Origin: Halococcoides cellulosivorans
Lineage (GTDB): Archaea > Halobacteriota > Halobacteria > Halobacteriales > Haloarculaceae
Assembly: GCF_003058365.1 (NCBI RefSeq)
Contig: NZ_CP028858.1
Location: 372,001 to 436,000, forward strand
Direction of reading: 5' to 3'
DNA: 64,000 bases
Shown here piece after piece: positions 1-8,464 of this stretch. Both the position numbers and the translations under genes were made by a program. Under the pieces are notes generated by a model, which saw only the letters and a list, made by a program, of their open reading frames with translations, was not told where the DNA came from and searched no databases. How positions within the stretch are numbered: position 1 is the first letter of the stretch; each line of letters opens with the position of its first letter.

Positions 1-36
1 GTCCTCTCCGACCGATTCGATCGCTGGGGTGACTGA
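1..36 (+). CDS. C-terminal tail of an upstream gene (partial)
   Basis: Frame 1 reads an open tail ending VLSDRFDRWGD and then TGA at 34-36. The residues and codons look like coding DNA of this genome. A type I restriction subunit gene such as hsdS or hsdM would be expected upstream of hsdR, but eleven residues cannot identify a family. It could also be chance. Confidence 0.35.
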   Translation, partial: VLSDRFDRWGD

Positions 37-42
37 CTGCGC

Positions 43-162
43 TTGAGTTACGCGCTCGAAATTCGCTCTAACTCAAACTGATCCTGGCTATATTTGAGTG
101 AGAGGCGAAATCTCCGACACCGATTTATTGGAGCACATCACCGCCGCCAGCGCTAACTCAAA
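43..162. promoter_or_regulatory. Four TAACTCAA-type motifs in the hsdR upstream region
   Basis: The octamer TTGAGTTA or its complement occurs at 43-50 and 69-76, imperfectly at 93-100 (TTTGAGTG), and at 155-162. The copies alternate in orientation, so they form inverted pairs. A TATA-like CTATATTT lies near 88-95. The array fills most of the gap before hsdR. Binding sites for a regulator of the restriction locus are a reasonable guess, but no regulator is visible here. Confidence 0.4.
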
Positions 163-225
163 TACGGCTGTCCGGTTCGGGCGATCCACCGATACAAACT
201 TCCATCCCGCGAACAACTGTCAGCT

Positions 226-3207
226 ATGGATGCCATCCCATCCGAGGGCGGCGTCGAACGTTCGCTTCTCTCGTGGCTCGACGGCGTCGGATGGGAGACA
301 CACGGACAGGACGGCGGACGCGGGGCGACCGTGCTCGACGAGGCCCACGAGCGCGACAGTCACGAGGTGATCTACTGGGATCTCCTTGCCGAGCAGGTCG
401 TCGCGCTGAACGAGGGCGTGACCGAGGCCACCGTCGAGCAGTTCGTCTCCTCGCTCCGGCGTGATCTCGACGCCGAGAACCTGATGGACGGCAATCGCGC
501 GTTCTACCAGGTGCTCACCAAGGGCAAGACGTTCAATGTCACGCGCGATGATGGCGCGACCGACACAATCTACGTTGACCTCCTCGACTACGAGAACCCC
601 GAGAACAATCGCTTCCACGCGGTGAATCAGTTCTCCGTCTCTCGCGAGACGACCATCCGCCCGGACGTGACCCTGTTCGTCAACGGGATTCCGCTCGTGA
701 CGATGGAACTCAAGAGCCTCGCGCAGGACAACGACTGGCACGACGCCGTTCGCGATCTCAAGGCCTACGAGGAAAGCGTGCCCCGGTTGTTCGTCCCCGG
801 ACTGTTCAATATCGCCGCCGATACGATGGCACTGCGCTACGGCGCGGTCGGCGCGCCCACGGAGTTCTACGAGCCCTGGAACGACGCGCCGGCGGTGTAC
901 GAAGACGACAACGCAATGCGGCAGGCGGTGCGGGCGCTGTGCAATCCCGAGGCGATTCTCGACCTGCTCAAACACTTCGTGTTCTACGAGCGCCGAGCGG
1001 GTGGCGACGCGAAGATCGTCCCGCGATATATGCAGTACTACGCGGTGAATCGCATCCTCGATCGGGTTCGCGAGGGCGAGCACAGGCGCGGGCTGATCTG
1101 GCACACTCAGGGGTCGGGCAAGTCGTTCACGATGCTCTACGCCGCCGAGAATCTTCTCTCGCGCCCCGCCGTGGCGCGCAACCCGCAGGTGTTCGTCATC
1201 GTGGACACGGACAAACTCAACAGCCAGATGCGCGACCAACTGGCGAACCTCTCGCTGGAGCAGTGGACGGAGGCCGAGAGTATCGACCACCTCCAGCAAC
1301 TCATCGAGGAGGGGCGCAGTCAACTCGTCCTCACGACGATTCAGAAGTTCGAAGATGTCGATCCCGACGTGCAGGGGAACGACGAGGTGATCGTGATGAG
1401 CGACGAGGCCCATCGCTTCATGGAGGGTGGCCTTGGCAGTCGTCTCGAAAACGCTCTCGATGGGGCCTACCACTTCGGATTTACTGGCACGCCGGTTCAG
1501 GAAGGGGAGCGGTATGCACCGGACGAAAGTGAGCAGGCCAAGCGCAATACGATGCGCGAGTTCTGCCCCGAGGGCGAAGACTATCTCCACCGCTACTCGG
1601 TCAAGCAGGGCATCGACGACGGGCTGATCTTGCCCGTCTACTTCACGCTCCGCCACGAGATGGCGTGGGAGATCGACGAGGCCGGACTCGACGAGGAGTT
1701 CGAGCAGACGTTCCGTGGGATGACGACCGACGAGAAACGCGATTTCATCCGAGAGACCGTGACGGCGACGACGCTTGCAGAGATCGAGCCCCGCGTCGAG
1801 ACGGCCGTCGCAGAGATCGACGCCCACTACGACGACCACGTCGCTCCGAACGGGTGGAAAGGGATGGTCGTCACGCCGAGCCGACGCTCGGCGGCGATGT
1901 ACGGTGAGCGACTCGTCGAACGGCGCGGTGACGAGGAGGTGGAGGTCCTCTACACGGCGACCAACGACGACCCCGATATTATCCAGCAGTTCCACACGGA
2001 CGCCGAGGAGCGTGATAGCATCGTCAAAGCGTTCAAAGACGAGGCGAATCCGAAACTGCTGGTCGTCCACAATATGCTCCTGACGGGCTTCGACGCCCCG
2101 ATTTTGAAGACGATGTATCTCGACCGGAATCTGAAAAACCACAACCTCATGCAGGCGATCGCCCGGACGAATCGACCCGCTGCGGGGAAGGAGAACGGCG
2201 AAATCGTGGACTTCCAGGGCGTCTTCGAGAACATCGACGAGGCTCTGGACTACGACGCAGAGACGAAACAATACGCCGCTCGCAACAAAGACGACCTCTT
2301 CGACGACCTCGTCGAACAGGTCGAGCGGGTGCTGGACATTTTCGACGGGATTTCTCAAGCGGACACGCAGGAGGCGACTTCCGAGGCCATCGAGCGCGTC
2401 AGCACACATCCGGAACGCCGCGAGTTCAAGCAGAACTTCCGGCGACTCCAGAACCTCTACGAGGCCGTCGCCCCGGATGGGCGACTTGTCAGTGAGGGCA
2501 TCGAAGACGACTACAAGTGGCTGAGTCGGATTCACGTCGCGTTCAAGCGCACCACGGCGGGCGAGGACGACCCCGAGCGGGAGATGCGCGAGAAGACGCG
2601 CGAGATCATCGACGACCACGTCGATATTTCCGAAATCAAGCGTGACTTCCCGACGTACAAACTCGGTGAAGAGTATCTCGACGACGTCGAGGGCCTCGAA
2701 AATCCTGGTGTGAAGGCCAGCCAGATCGCCCACGCAACCCGTGAACACCTCCATCCACGAGAGAACCAGAATCCCCGATACAAGCGACTCAGTGAGCGAG
2801 TTACCGACATCGTCGAGCGATGGCAAGGGGGTGAGATGAGCGACCCCGAGGCCGTTGCCGCCCTGAAATCCGTCGAGGAAAAAGTGCTGAACGTCGATCG
2901 GGAGGCCGACGACGAGGAGATGGAGGCCGCCGAGTTCGCCATCTACACGCACTTGACCGAGGAGACGCCCGACGCGATCGAGTCCGACGAGCAGGCCGAA
3001 CAGGTCGCGGCGGAGATCGTCTCACAGTTCCGCGATCGAGTCGATCGGCACTATCCCGGGTGGGAAACGAACCACCAGACCATTGCCGAAGTCGAGCGGA
3101 TCCTGTTGGGCGTTCTCGTGAAAGAACGCGACCTCGGCCACCTCATACGTGACGAGGAGGGATTCGTCGACGACGTTCGAAACTACCTCATCCAGAACGA
3201 TGGCTGA
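226..3207 (+). CDS. hsdR: Type I restriction enzyme R subunit (HsdR)
   Basis: This 993-aa protein has the size and plan of HsdR, the motor and nuclease subunit of type I restriction-modification complexes, which translocates DNA with ATP and cuts it away from the recognition site. The N-terminal PD-(D/E)xK nuclease is visible as RPDVTLF with MELKS (about residues 146-162). The helicase follows with Walker A TQGSGKS near 296 and the DEAH box MSDEAHRF near 393, then FTGTP and a C-terminal helicase lobe with IARTNRP. The partners HsdM and HsdS are not in the window and should lie just upstream. Its last 8 bases overlap the start of the next gene, so the two are probably translated together. All key motifs are intact. 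Confidence 0.93.
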   Translation: MDAIPSEGGVERSLLSWLDGVGWETHGQDGGRGATVLDEAHERDSHEVIYWDLLAEQVVALNEGVTEATVEQFVSSLRRDLDAENLMDGNRAFYQVLTKGKTFNVTRDDGATDTIYVDLLDYENPENNRFHAVNQFSVSRETTIRPDVTLFVNGIPLVTMELKSLAQDNDWHDAVRDLKAYEESVPRLFVPGLFNIAADTMALRYGAVGAPTEFYEPWNDAPAVYEDDNAMRQAVRALCNPEAILDLLKHFVFYERRAGGDAKIVPRYMQYYAVNRILDRVREGEHRRGLIWHTQGSGKSFTMLYAAENLLSRPAVARNPQVFVIVDTDKLNSQMRDQLANLSLEQWTEAESIDHLQQLIEEGRSQLVLTTIQKFEDVDPDVQGNDEVIVMSDEAHRFMEGGLGSRLENALDGAYHFGFTGTPVQEGERYAPDESEQAKRNTMREFCPEGEDYLHRYSVKQGIDDGLILPVYFTLRHEMAWEIDEAGLDEEFEQTFRGMTTDEKRDFIRETVTATTLAEIEPRVETAVAEIDAHYDDHVAPNGWKGMVVTPSRRSAAMYGERLVERRGDEEVEVLYTATNDDPDIIQQFHTDAEERDSIVKAFKDEANPKLLVVHNMLLTGFDAPILKTMYLDRNLKNHNLMQAIARTNRPAAGKENGEIVDFQGVFENIDEALDYDAETKQYAARNKDDLFDDLVEQVERVLDIFDGISQADTQEATSEAIERVSTHPERREFKQNFRRLQNLYEAVAPDGRLVSEGIEDDYKWLSRIHVAFKRTTAGEDDPEREMREKTREIIDDHVDISEIKRDFPTYKLGEEYLDDVEGLENPGVKASQIAHATREHLHPRENQNPRYKRLSERVTDIVERWQGGEMSDPEAVAALKSVEEKVLNVDREADDEEMEAAEFAIYTHLTEETPDAIESDEQAEQVAAEIVSQFRDRVDRHYPGWETNHQTIAEVERILLGVLVKERDLGHLIRDEEGFVDDVRNYLIQNDG

Positions 3208-3922
3208 GACTCGATCGCACGAAGTGGAGTTGGTCGGCCACTCCGTCGAGTACGATCTCCGACGGAGTGCTGACGCGACCAAGCCTCGGATCGACGTGGA
3301 CATTCACGGCGTCACGGTCGTGATTCCGGACGCGACCGACGTCGATCCCGAGGAGGTCCTTCAGGAGAATGCGGTATGGGTCGTCGAGAAGAAAGCGAAA
3401 TACGACACGTATCGTGAGGAGATCCCAGAGCGATCGTACGAGGAGGGCGCGATGTTTCCGTATCTTGGCGACGAGCGAGAGGTCGTGGTAGAACGTCGGT
3501 CATCGTCAGTCGTGTCAGAGAACGCGCTCCGGCTGGCCCGTCATCACGTTGAGGAGACCTCGGTGAAGCGGGCTCTGGAAACGCTGTACCGACGCAAAGC
3601 GCGAGAGACATTCGAAGAGCGGGCGGAGCATTTCGCTGAGCAGATCGGCGTGACCCACGAGCAAATCGAAGTTCGGAATCAGCGAACGAAGTGGGGGTCC
3701 TGTTCGACCACCGGGACACTCGGACTGAACTGGCGACTGATGATGGCTCCGCCGGAGATCGTGGACTACATCGTGATTCACGAACTGGCTCACCTGCGAG
3801 AACCCAACCACACAGATGCGTTCTGGTCTCTCGTTGGCGAACATGACCCGGACTACGAAGCACACGCTCGGTGGCTTGAAGAGAACAGTACGCAGTTAGT
3901 CTTCTCGGACGACGATCTCTGA
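3200..3922 (+). CDS. YgjP/M48-like metallopeptidase (DUF45)
   Basis: The 240-aa protein carries the zinc-protease motif HELAH near residue 194, followed by the third-ligand region REPNHTDAFW. This pattern is typical of the YgjP/DUF45 family, which is commonly found as the last gene of type I restriction loci. I chose the ATG at 3200 because it overlaps the hsdR stop by 8 bp; an in-frame GTG at 3149 would overlap hsdR much further. The substrate is unknown. The association with hsdR suggests a role in controlling or clearing restriction subunits, but that is inference. Confidence 0.85.
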   Translation: MAETRSHEVELVGHSVEYDLRRSADATKPRIDVDIHGVTVVIPDATDVDPEEVLQENAVWVVEKKAKYDTYREEIPERSYEEGAMFPYLGDEREVVVERRSSSVVSENALRLARHHVEETSVKRALETLYRRKARETFEERAEHFAEQIGVTHEQIEVRNQRTKWGSCSTTGTLGLNWRLMMAPPEIVDYIVIHELAHLREPNHTDAFWSLVGEHDPDYEAHARWLEENSTQLVFSDDDL

Positions 3923-4017
3923 GGGCCGTTCTTCCAGCCCCGTCTCTGAGACTTGCCGATTGCAGTCCTCTTCAAGATCGCGTGAAACGTGGGTCGAAAA
4001 CTCCTCAAAATCTGCCA

Positions 4018-4089
4018 AGCCTAGGCCGGGATTTGAACCCGGGCTCTCGTCCTTACCAAGGACGCGCTTTACCGCTAAGCTACCCAGGC
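4018..4089 (-). tRNA. tRNA-Thr (anticodon GGT)
   Basis: On the minus strand a 72-nt cloverleaf folds with a 7-bp acceptor stem (GCCTGGG with CCTAGGC, one G-T pair), an anticodon stem CGTCC/GGACG, loop TTGGTAA and T-arm GGGTTCAAATCCC. The anticodon GGT reads ACC threonine codons. No CCA is encoded and there is no intron. Confidence 0.95.
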
Positions 4090-4130
4090 GCGATTTCGCG
4101 TAACCGGGAATCGACTAAAGGCGTTTCGAT

Positions 4131-4796
4131 TCAGTGGTCGGCCTGACTGCGCGCGCCCTCGCTGCCGGGCGGATCGCGCGCGGCCGCGACGAGGTCGTCG
4201 ACGACCGTCTCGGGCACGCTCGGCGGGCCCTCGCCCACCAGATCGGCGGCGTAGTTCCGCAGGCGTGGCCCGGGTCGGCCGCCGACCGCCGAGACCCCGG
4301 CTTCGACGGCGAGTTCGAACGTGTCGCGTTCGAGGGCGTAATCCCCGCGGTCGACGTCGGTGGCGTGATCGTGCCCAAAGGATCGGATCGTCGCGACGGC
4401 GCGATCGGCGGCGGCGGTGCGTGCGAGACAGTGCATGCCACGGGCGACGAGCACGTCAGCGACGAGGACGGCCTCGTCGCCCTCGACCGTTCGCCCGTCG
4501 GTCCAGGGCGGGGCCTGGGCGAGCGATCTGGTGAGTTCGAGGCCACGATAGATGGCCTGCACGGCGACGGCACAGTCGAGCGGCGACCGATCACGGTCCC
4601 CGACGGTGACGGTCGGGTCGGGCGCGGGTTCACCCAGACGGCGGCGCTCGGCGGTGGCGGCGGCGAGTGTCACCTCGCCGGCCGCGACGGACCCGCCGGT
4701 CACGTGCTCGACGAGTCGGTCCCGGAACGCCGGCGGTTCGACGTCGTCGACGGCCTCGCGGGCGGCCCGGCGGACCCGGTCCCCAGGGGCGTCCAT
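4131..4796 (-). CDS. Haloarchaeal conserved protein, probably DUF7114 family
   Basis: A 221-aa acidic, alanine-rich, mostly helical protein with no membrane segments or signal peptide. The body contains helices of the type LDCAVAVQAIYRGLELT and VLVADVLVARGMHCLA, which recall the helical core of polyprenyl-synthetase-like folds, but I see no DDxxD metal motif. I recognise the pattern as a haloarchaea-specific family without known function. It stands alone between tRNA-Thr and the histone-fold gene. Confidence 0.7.
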   Translation of the reverse strand: MDAPGDRVRRAAREAVDDVEPPAFRDRLVEHVTGGSVAAGEVTLAAATAERRRLGEPAPDPTVTVGDRDRSPLDCAVAVQAIYRGLELTRSLAQAPPWTDGRTVEGDEAVLVADVLVARGMHCLARTAAADRAVATIRSFGHDHATDVDRGDYALERDTFELAVEAGVSAVGGRPGPRLRNYAADLVGEGPPSVPETVVDDLVAAARDPPGSEGARSQADH

Positions 4797-4918
4797 CGGG
4801 CCAGACTAGCCGAGCGACCGGCAAAGACCTTTGGACCCCGGACTCACTGACGAGACCGCTGTCTCGGGAATCGAGAGCCCGCCGGACCGCCCGGCGGTCG
4901 AAAAGGGGGACGTCCGGC

Positions 4919-5086
4919 TTAGAGGTCGCGCGGCTGGACCGTCTTTCGGTCGTTCTCCTCGGCACGTCGCGCGGCGGCTTCGAGCAGCTCCGCGACCTCG
5001 TCGTCGAGGGCATCGTAGAAGTCCGAGGCCACGTTCATGTCATCCAGCGCTTCCTTGACGGCGGCTTTGACGATCAGGTCTGCCAT
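4919..5086 (-). CDS. Histone-fold mini-protein (DUF1931 family)
   Basis: A 55-aa protein that starts MADLIVKAAVKEALDD and ends RKTVQPRDL. It has the short helix-strap-helix character of archaeal histone-fold proteins of the DUF1931 type, and the closing K-T-V-Q-P-x-D signature matches the C-terminal helix start of archaeal histones. It is half the size of a normal histone, so it probably pairs with itself or another subunit. The start ATG is at 5084-5086 and the stop TAA at 4919-4921. DNA or protein binding has not been shown for this family as far as I know. Confidence 0.75.
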   Translation of the reverse strand: MADLIVKAAVKEALDDMNVASDFYDALDDEVAELLEAAARRAEENDRKTVQPRDL

Positions 5087-5267
5087 ACAGGGATTTTGTT
5101 CCGGTGGATGGTTTATAAACGTTCCCCATTCTCCCGCGGTTCAGGCTCCCTCGGGCCCGGCTTGGCCCCCCGACTGGCCGATCGTGACGGTCGACAGACA
5201 GTATCGTGGCGGTCTGCCGACGCGTTCGTGGCGAAACGACCAATAGCGGGGCCCCGCTGGTGGGGCC

Positions 5268-6035
5268 ATGCGCGAGTTGCTGGACGCGGTCGCCGCTGGT
5301 GAACTCTCGCCCGCGGACGCCGAAGCGCGCCTTCGAGGGTACGCGACGACGGGCGCGGGCCGGTTCGACGCCGCGCGTCGGGAGCGATCGGGGGTGCCCG
5401 AGGCGATCCTCGCGAGCGAGAAGACCGCCGCGGACGTGGCCGCCCTCGCGGCGACGGCGATCGAGACGACGGGGCGAGCGATCGTCACGCGCGCGGATCG
5501 AGACCAGGTCGCCGCCGTGCGTGACCGACTCGACGCGGTGGCCCCGGCGGCGACGCTCGCCCACCACCCGGCCGCTCGGACGCTCGTCGCCCACGCCCCC
5601 ACCTTCGATCCACCGCGTCTCGACGCGACCGTCGCCATCGCGACCGGCGGGACGGCCGATCGGGGGCCCGCCACGGAGGCGAGCTTGATCGCCCGTGAGA
5701 TGGGGGCACGCATCCGCCTGATCGAAGACGTCGGCGTCGCGAGCCTCGCACGCACCGTCGACGCCGCCGACCGCCTGCGGGACGCCGACGTGGTGATCGT
5801 CGCCGCCGGCCGCGAGGGCGCGCTCCCGACGGTGATCGCGGGCCTGATCGACTCGCCGGTGATCGGACTCCCGATCGCCGCGGGCTACGGTCGTGGGGGT
5901 GAGGGCGAGGCCGCGCTCGACGGCCTCCTCCAGTCCTGTACTGCCCTCTCGGTCGTCAACGTCGACGCGGGCTTCACCGCGGGCGTGCAGGCGGGGCTGA
6001 TCGCCCGCTCGATCGACGCCGCACGGGGCGCGTAA
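5268..6035 (+). CDS. larB: LarB-type pyridinium-3,5-bisthiocarboxylate pathway carboxylase
   Basis: This 255-aa protein matches LarB, which carboxylates and hydrolyses nicotinic acid adenine dinucleotide in the first step of nickel-pincer nucleotide synthesis. It has the N-terminal LarB extension (MRELLDAVAAGELSP) and the AIR-carboxylase (PurE-like) fold with TGGTADRGPATEA, REGALPTVIAGL and PIAAGYGRGGEGEAAL. LarC and LarE are not nearby. It is convergent with hypF, another metal-cofactor gene. The last codons and the stop lie inside a 28-bp tandem duplication. Confidence 0.9.
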   Translation: MRELLDAVAAGELSPADAEARLRGYATTGAGRFDAARRERSGVPEAILASEKTAADVAALAATAIETTGRAIVTRADRDQVAAVRDRLDAVAPAATLAHHPAARTLVAHAPTFDPPRLDATVAIATGGTADRGPATEASLIAREMGARIRLIEDVGVASLARTVDAADRLRDADVVIVAAGREGALPTVIAGLIDSPVIGLPIAAGYGRGGEGEAALDGLLQSCTALSVVNVDAGFTAGVQAGLIARSIDAARGA

Positions 6036-6083
6036 TCGGGGTCACTCCGCACGGGGCGCGTAATCGGGGTCACTCCGCACGGG
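6021..6083. repeat. 28-bp tandem duplication across the larB-hypF junction
   Basis: Two perfect 28-bp copies (6021-6048 and 6049-6076), followed by 7 bases of a third, cover the last five codons of larB, the short gap and the last codons of hypF. Copy 1 supplies the larB stop. Copy 2 and the partial copy supply the hypF C-terminus. It looks like a recent slippage product between convergent genes. Confidence 0.9.
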
Positions 6084-8337
6084 CGGAGGCCACGACGGCC
6101 TGGCCGTACGCCAGTCCGGCGTCGCCGGGCGGCACCCGATCGTGAGCGAGAAAGGCGAGCCCCGCGTCCTCGATAACGTCGCGGACCCGGCGGTGGATCG
6201 CGGCGTTGACTGCGACGCCACCGGTCAGCCCGACGTGATCGTGTCCCCGCTCGCGGGCCGCATCGACGGCGATCCGGGCGAGTCCACGCGCGATCGCGTC
6301 CTGGACGGTCGCGGCGAGCGGGCCCGTGGCCGTCGCGTCCCGACGATCGGCCACCCACTGGAGCACGGCGTGCGCGTCGAGGACGGGCCGTCCGTCGCAT
6401 CGCTCCAGTGGCGGGTCGTAATCCAGCGGCTCGTGACCCGCTGCGGCGGCTTCGAGCGTCATCGCGGGCTGGCCTTCGTAGCTACGCTCCTGGCAGACGT
6501 CGAGTAGCGCCGCGGCGGCGTCGAGTGTTCGACCGGCGCTCGTCGTCTGTGGCGCATTCACGCCCGAGGCGGCCTGCTGGCGGATCGCGGCGGCCGCCGA
6601 CCGATCGAGGCCCGCCCTGGCGAGACATCGGTCGATCCGGTCCGGATCGTCGAGGAGGCTCGCGAGGATCCGTGCGGGCTGGCGGACGGCGGCTTCGCCA
6701 CCCGGGAGGCGAAACGCGGTGATCGAGCCGACTCGTTCGTAGCGGTCCCGGTCGGCCGCGAGCACTTCGCCACCCCAGACCGTCCCGTCGGGGCCGTAGC
6801 CCGTGCCGTCGAGGGCGAGGATCGTCGCGCGATCGACGCCCGACTCACCGAGGAGGCCCGCGGCGTGGGCGTGGTGGTGCTGGACCGATTCGACGCGATC
6901 GATCGACCAGTCGGGGTCGTCCGCGTACGCGCGAGCGCGCTCGGACGTGAGAAACCTCGGGTGGGCGTCACGGGCGACCACGCGGGGCTCGACGTCGAAC
7001 AGCGTACAGAGACGCTCGACGGCGTCGGCGTGGGCCGCGAGCGTTTCGGGGTCGTCCACGTCACCGACGTGCTGGGAGGGTCGCACCCAGTCGTCGGCTG
7101 CGACCGCGACCGTCGCGTCGAACTCCGCACCGACCGCGAGCACGGGTGGCCCCTCCGGCCGGGGCAACGCCTCGGGCACCCACCCACGGGAGCGGCGGAC
7201 GAACTGGCGGTCGCCGTCGACGATCCGGACGACGCTGTCGTCACACCGGTTCGCGATCGTCCGGTCGTGGACCAGGCTCGCGTCGGTCAGTTCGAGCGCT
7301 CGAATCGCCGCCTGATCGATCGCCATCGGTGCGCCCGGCGGGTTCGCACTCGTCATCACCAGCGGTTCGTCGAGCGTCTCGAACAGTCGGTGATGGAGCG
7401 CGGCGTACGGCAGCATGACGCCGACGGTGTGCAAGCCGGGCGCGACCGGCGCGAGCCAGCCGTCGTCGCGCCGATCGAGCACGGCGATCGGACGGCGGAT
7501 CGATTCGAGCGCCTCGCGCTCTCGCTCGGAGACGGTCGCGACCGCCCGGATGGCGTCGAGGTCGGGGGCCATGAGTGCGAACGGCTTCGCCGGCCGCCCC
7601 GAGCGCTCGCGCAGGCGGCGGACGACCGTGGGCCGACTCGCACAGACCAGATGCGTCCCGCCGACCCCTTTGATCGCGACGATGTCGCCCGCTGCAATCC
7701 GCTCGGCGGTCGCGTCGATCGCGGCCGGCCCGCGCTCGCGGACGGTCCAGTCGTCGTCCCGGAGGGTGAGCGTCGGCCCACACTCGGGACACGCGATCGT
7801 CTGGGCGTGGTATCGTCGATCCGTCGGCGTCTCGTACTCCGCGCGGCAGTCCGCACACATCGGAAACGCGGACATCGTCGTCCGCGGGCGATCGTAGGGC
7901 AGGGCTTCGATCACGGTATAGCGGGGCCCACAGTCGACACACGAGGTCGCCCAGTAGTCGGCGTACCGACTGTCCGGGTCGCGCACGTCGGCCAGACAGG
8001 CCTCACAGGTCGCGGTGTCGGGCGGGATCGCGCCCGAACCCCCGGACTCGCCGGTCGAGGCGACGATCTCGAACTCGGTCGCGCCCTCGGGGGCGACCCA
8101 GTCGACGGTCGCGTCGTCGATGCGTGCGAGTGGCGGCGGATCCGATCGGACGCGCTCGATCGCGCGCTCGACGGCCGACCGGGACCCTTCGAAGGCGATC
8201 GCGACGCGTCCGTCGCCGGTGTTGTGCACCCGGCCCGCCAGGTCGGCGTCGTCGGCGGTCCGGGCGACGAAGGGCCGAAAGCCGACGCCCTGGACGACGC
8301 CGGTGATCGAGAGAGTCGCGCGGGCGCGGTCGGTCAT
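6070..8337 (-). CDS. hypF: HypF carbamoyltransferase for NiFe-hydrogenase maturation
   Basis: The 755-aa protein has the full HypF order: an N-terminal acylphosphatase domain (GVVQGVGFRPF), two CxxC-x18-CxxC zinc fingers (about residues 105-185), a YrdC/Sua5-like domain (VAIKGVGGTHLVC), and a C-terminal Kae1-like domain (VQHHHAHAAGLL, ALDGTGYG, LTGGVAVN). HypF makes the thiocarbamate that becomes the cyanide ligands of NiFe hydrogenases. I chose the ATG at 8335-8337; the frame stays open upstream but would run over the NOG1 gene. No other hyp genes or hydrogenase are present here. Confidence 0.93.
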   Translation of the reverse strand: MTDRARATLSITGVVQGVGFRPFVARTADDADLAGRVHNTGDGRVAIAFEGSRSAVERAIERVRSDPPPLARIDDATVDWVAPEGATEFEIVASTGESGGSGAIPPDTATCEACLADVRDPDSRYADYWATSCVDCGPRYTVIEALPYDRPRTTMSAFPMCADCRAEYETPTDRRYHAQTIACPECGPTLTLRDDDWTVRERGPAAIDATAERIAAGDIVAIKGVGGTHLVCASRPTVVRRLRERSGRPAKPFALMAPDLDAIRAVATVSEREREALESIRRPIAVLDRRDDGWLAPVAPGLHTVGVMLPYAALHHRLFETLDEPLVMTSANPPGAPMAIDQAAIRALELTDASLVHDRTIANRCDDSVVRIVDGDRQFVRRSRGWVPEALPRPEGPPVLAVGAEFDATVAVAADDWVRPSQHVGDVDDPETLAAHADAVERLCTLFDVEPRVVARDAHPRFLTSERARAYADDPDWSIDRVESVQHHHAHAAGLLGESGVDRATILALDGTGYGPDGTVWGGEVLAADRDRYERVGSITAFRLPGGEAAVRQPARILASLLDDPDRIDRCLARAGLDRSAAAAIRQQAASGVNAPQTTSAGRTLDAAAALLDVCQERSYEGQPAMTLEAAAAGHEPLDYDPPLERCDGRPVLDAHAVLQWVADRRDATATGPLAATVQDAIARGLARIAVDAARERGHDHVGLTGGVAVNAAIHRRVRDVIEDAGLAFLAHDRVPPGDAGLAYGQAVVASARAE

Positions 8338-8464
8338 GGTGGCACCCGGGCGGCGATCGTGTTGAGACTGTCGGAGCCACGCAATAGGGTGGGTGTGTGA
8401 ATGGGTCTCGACTCCTGCGGCACCGATCGAAGAGGGTATGGGGCGCCGTCGGATAGATCCGCCA

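Noticed and set aside
220-2952. Long open frame antisense to hsdR (over 900 codons)
   Set aside because: A by-product of high G+C and biased codons opposite a real gene; it shows no family motifs while hsdR is unmistakable.
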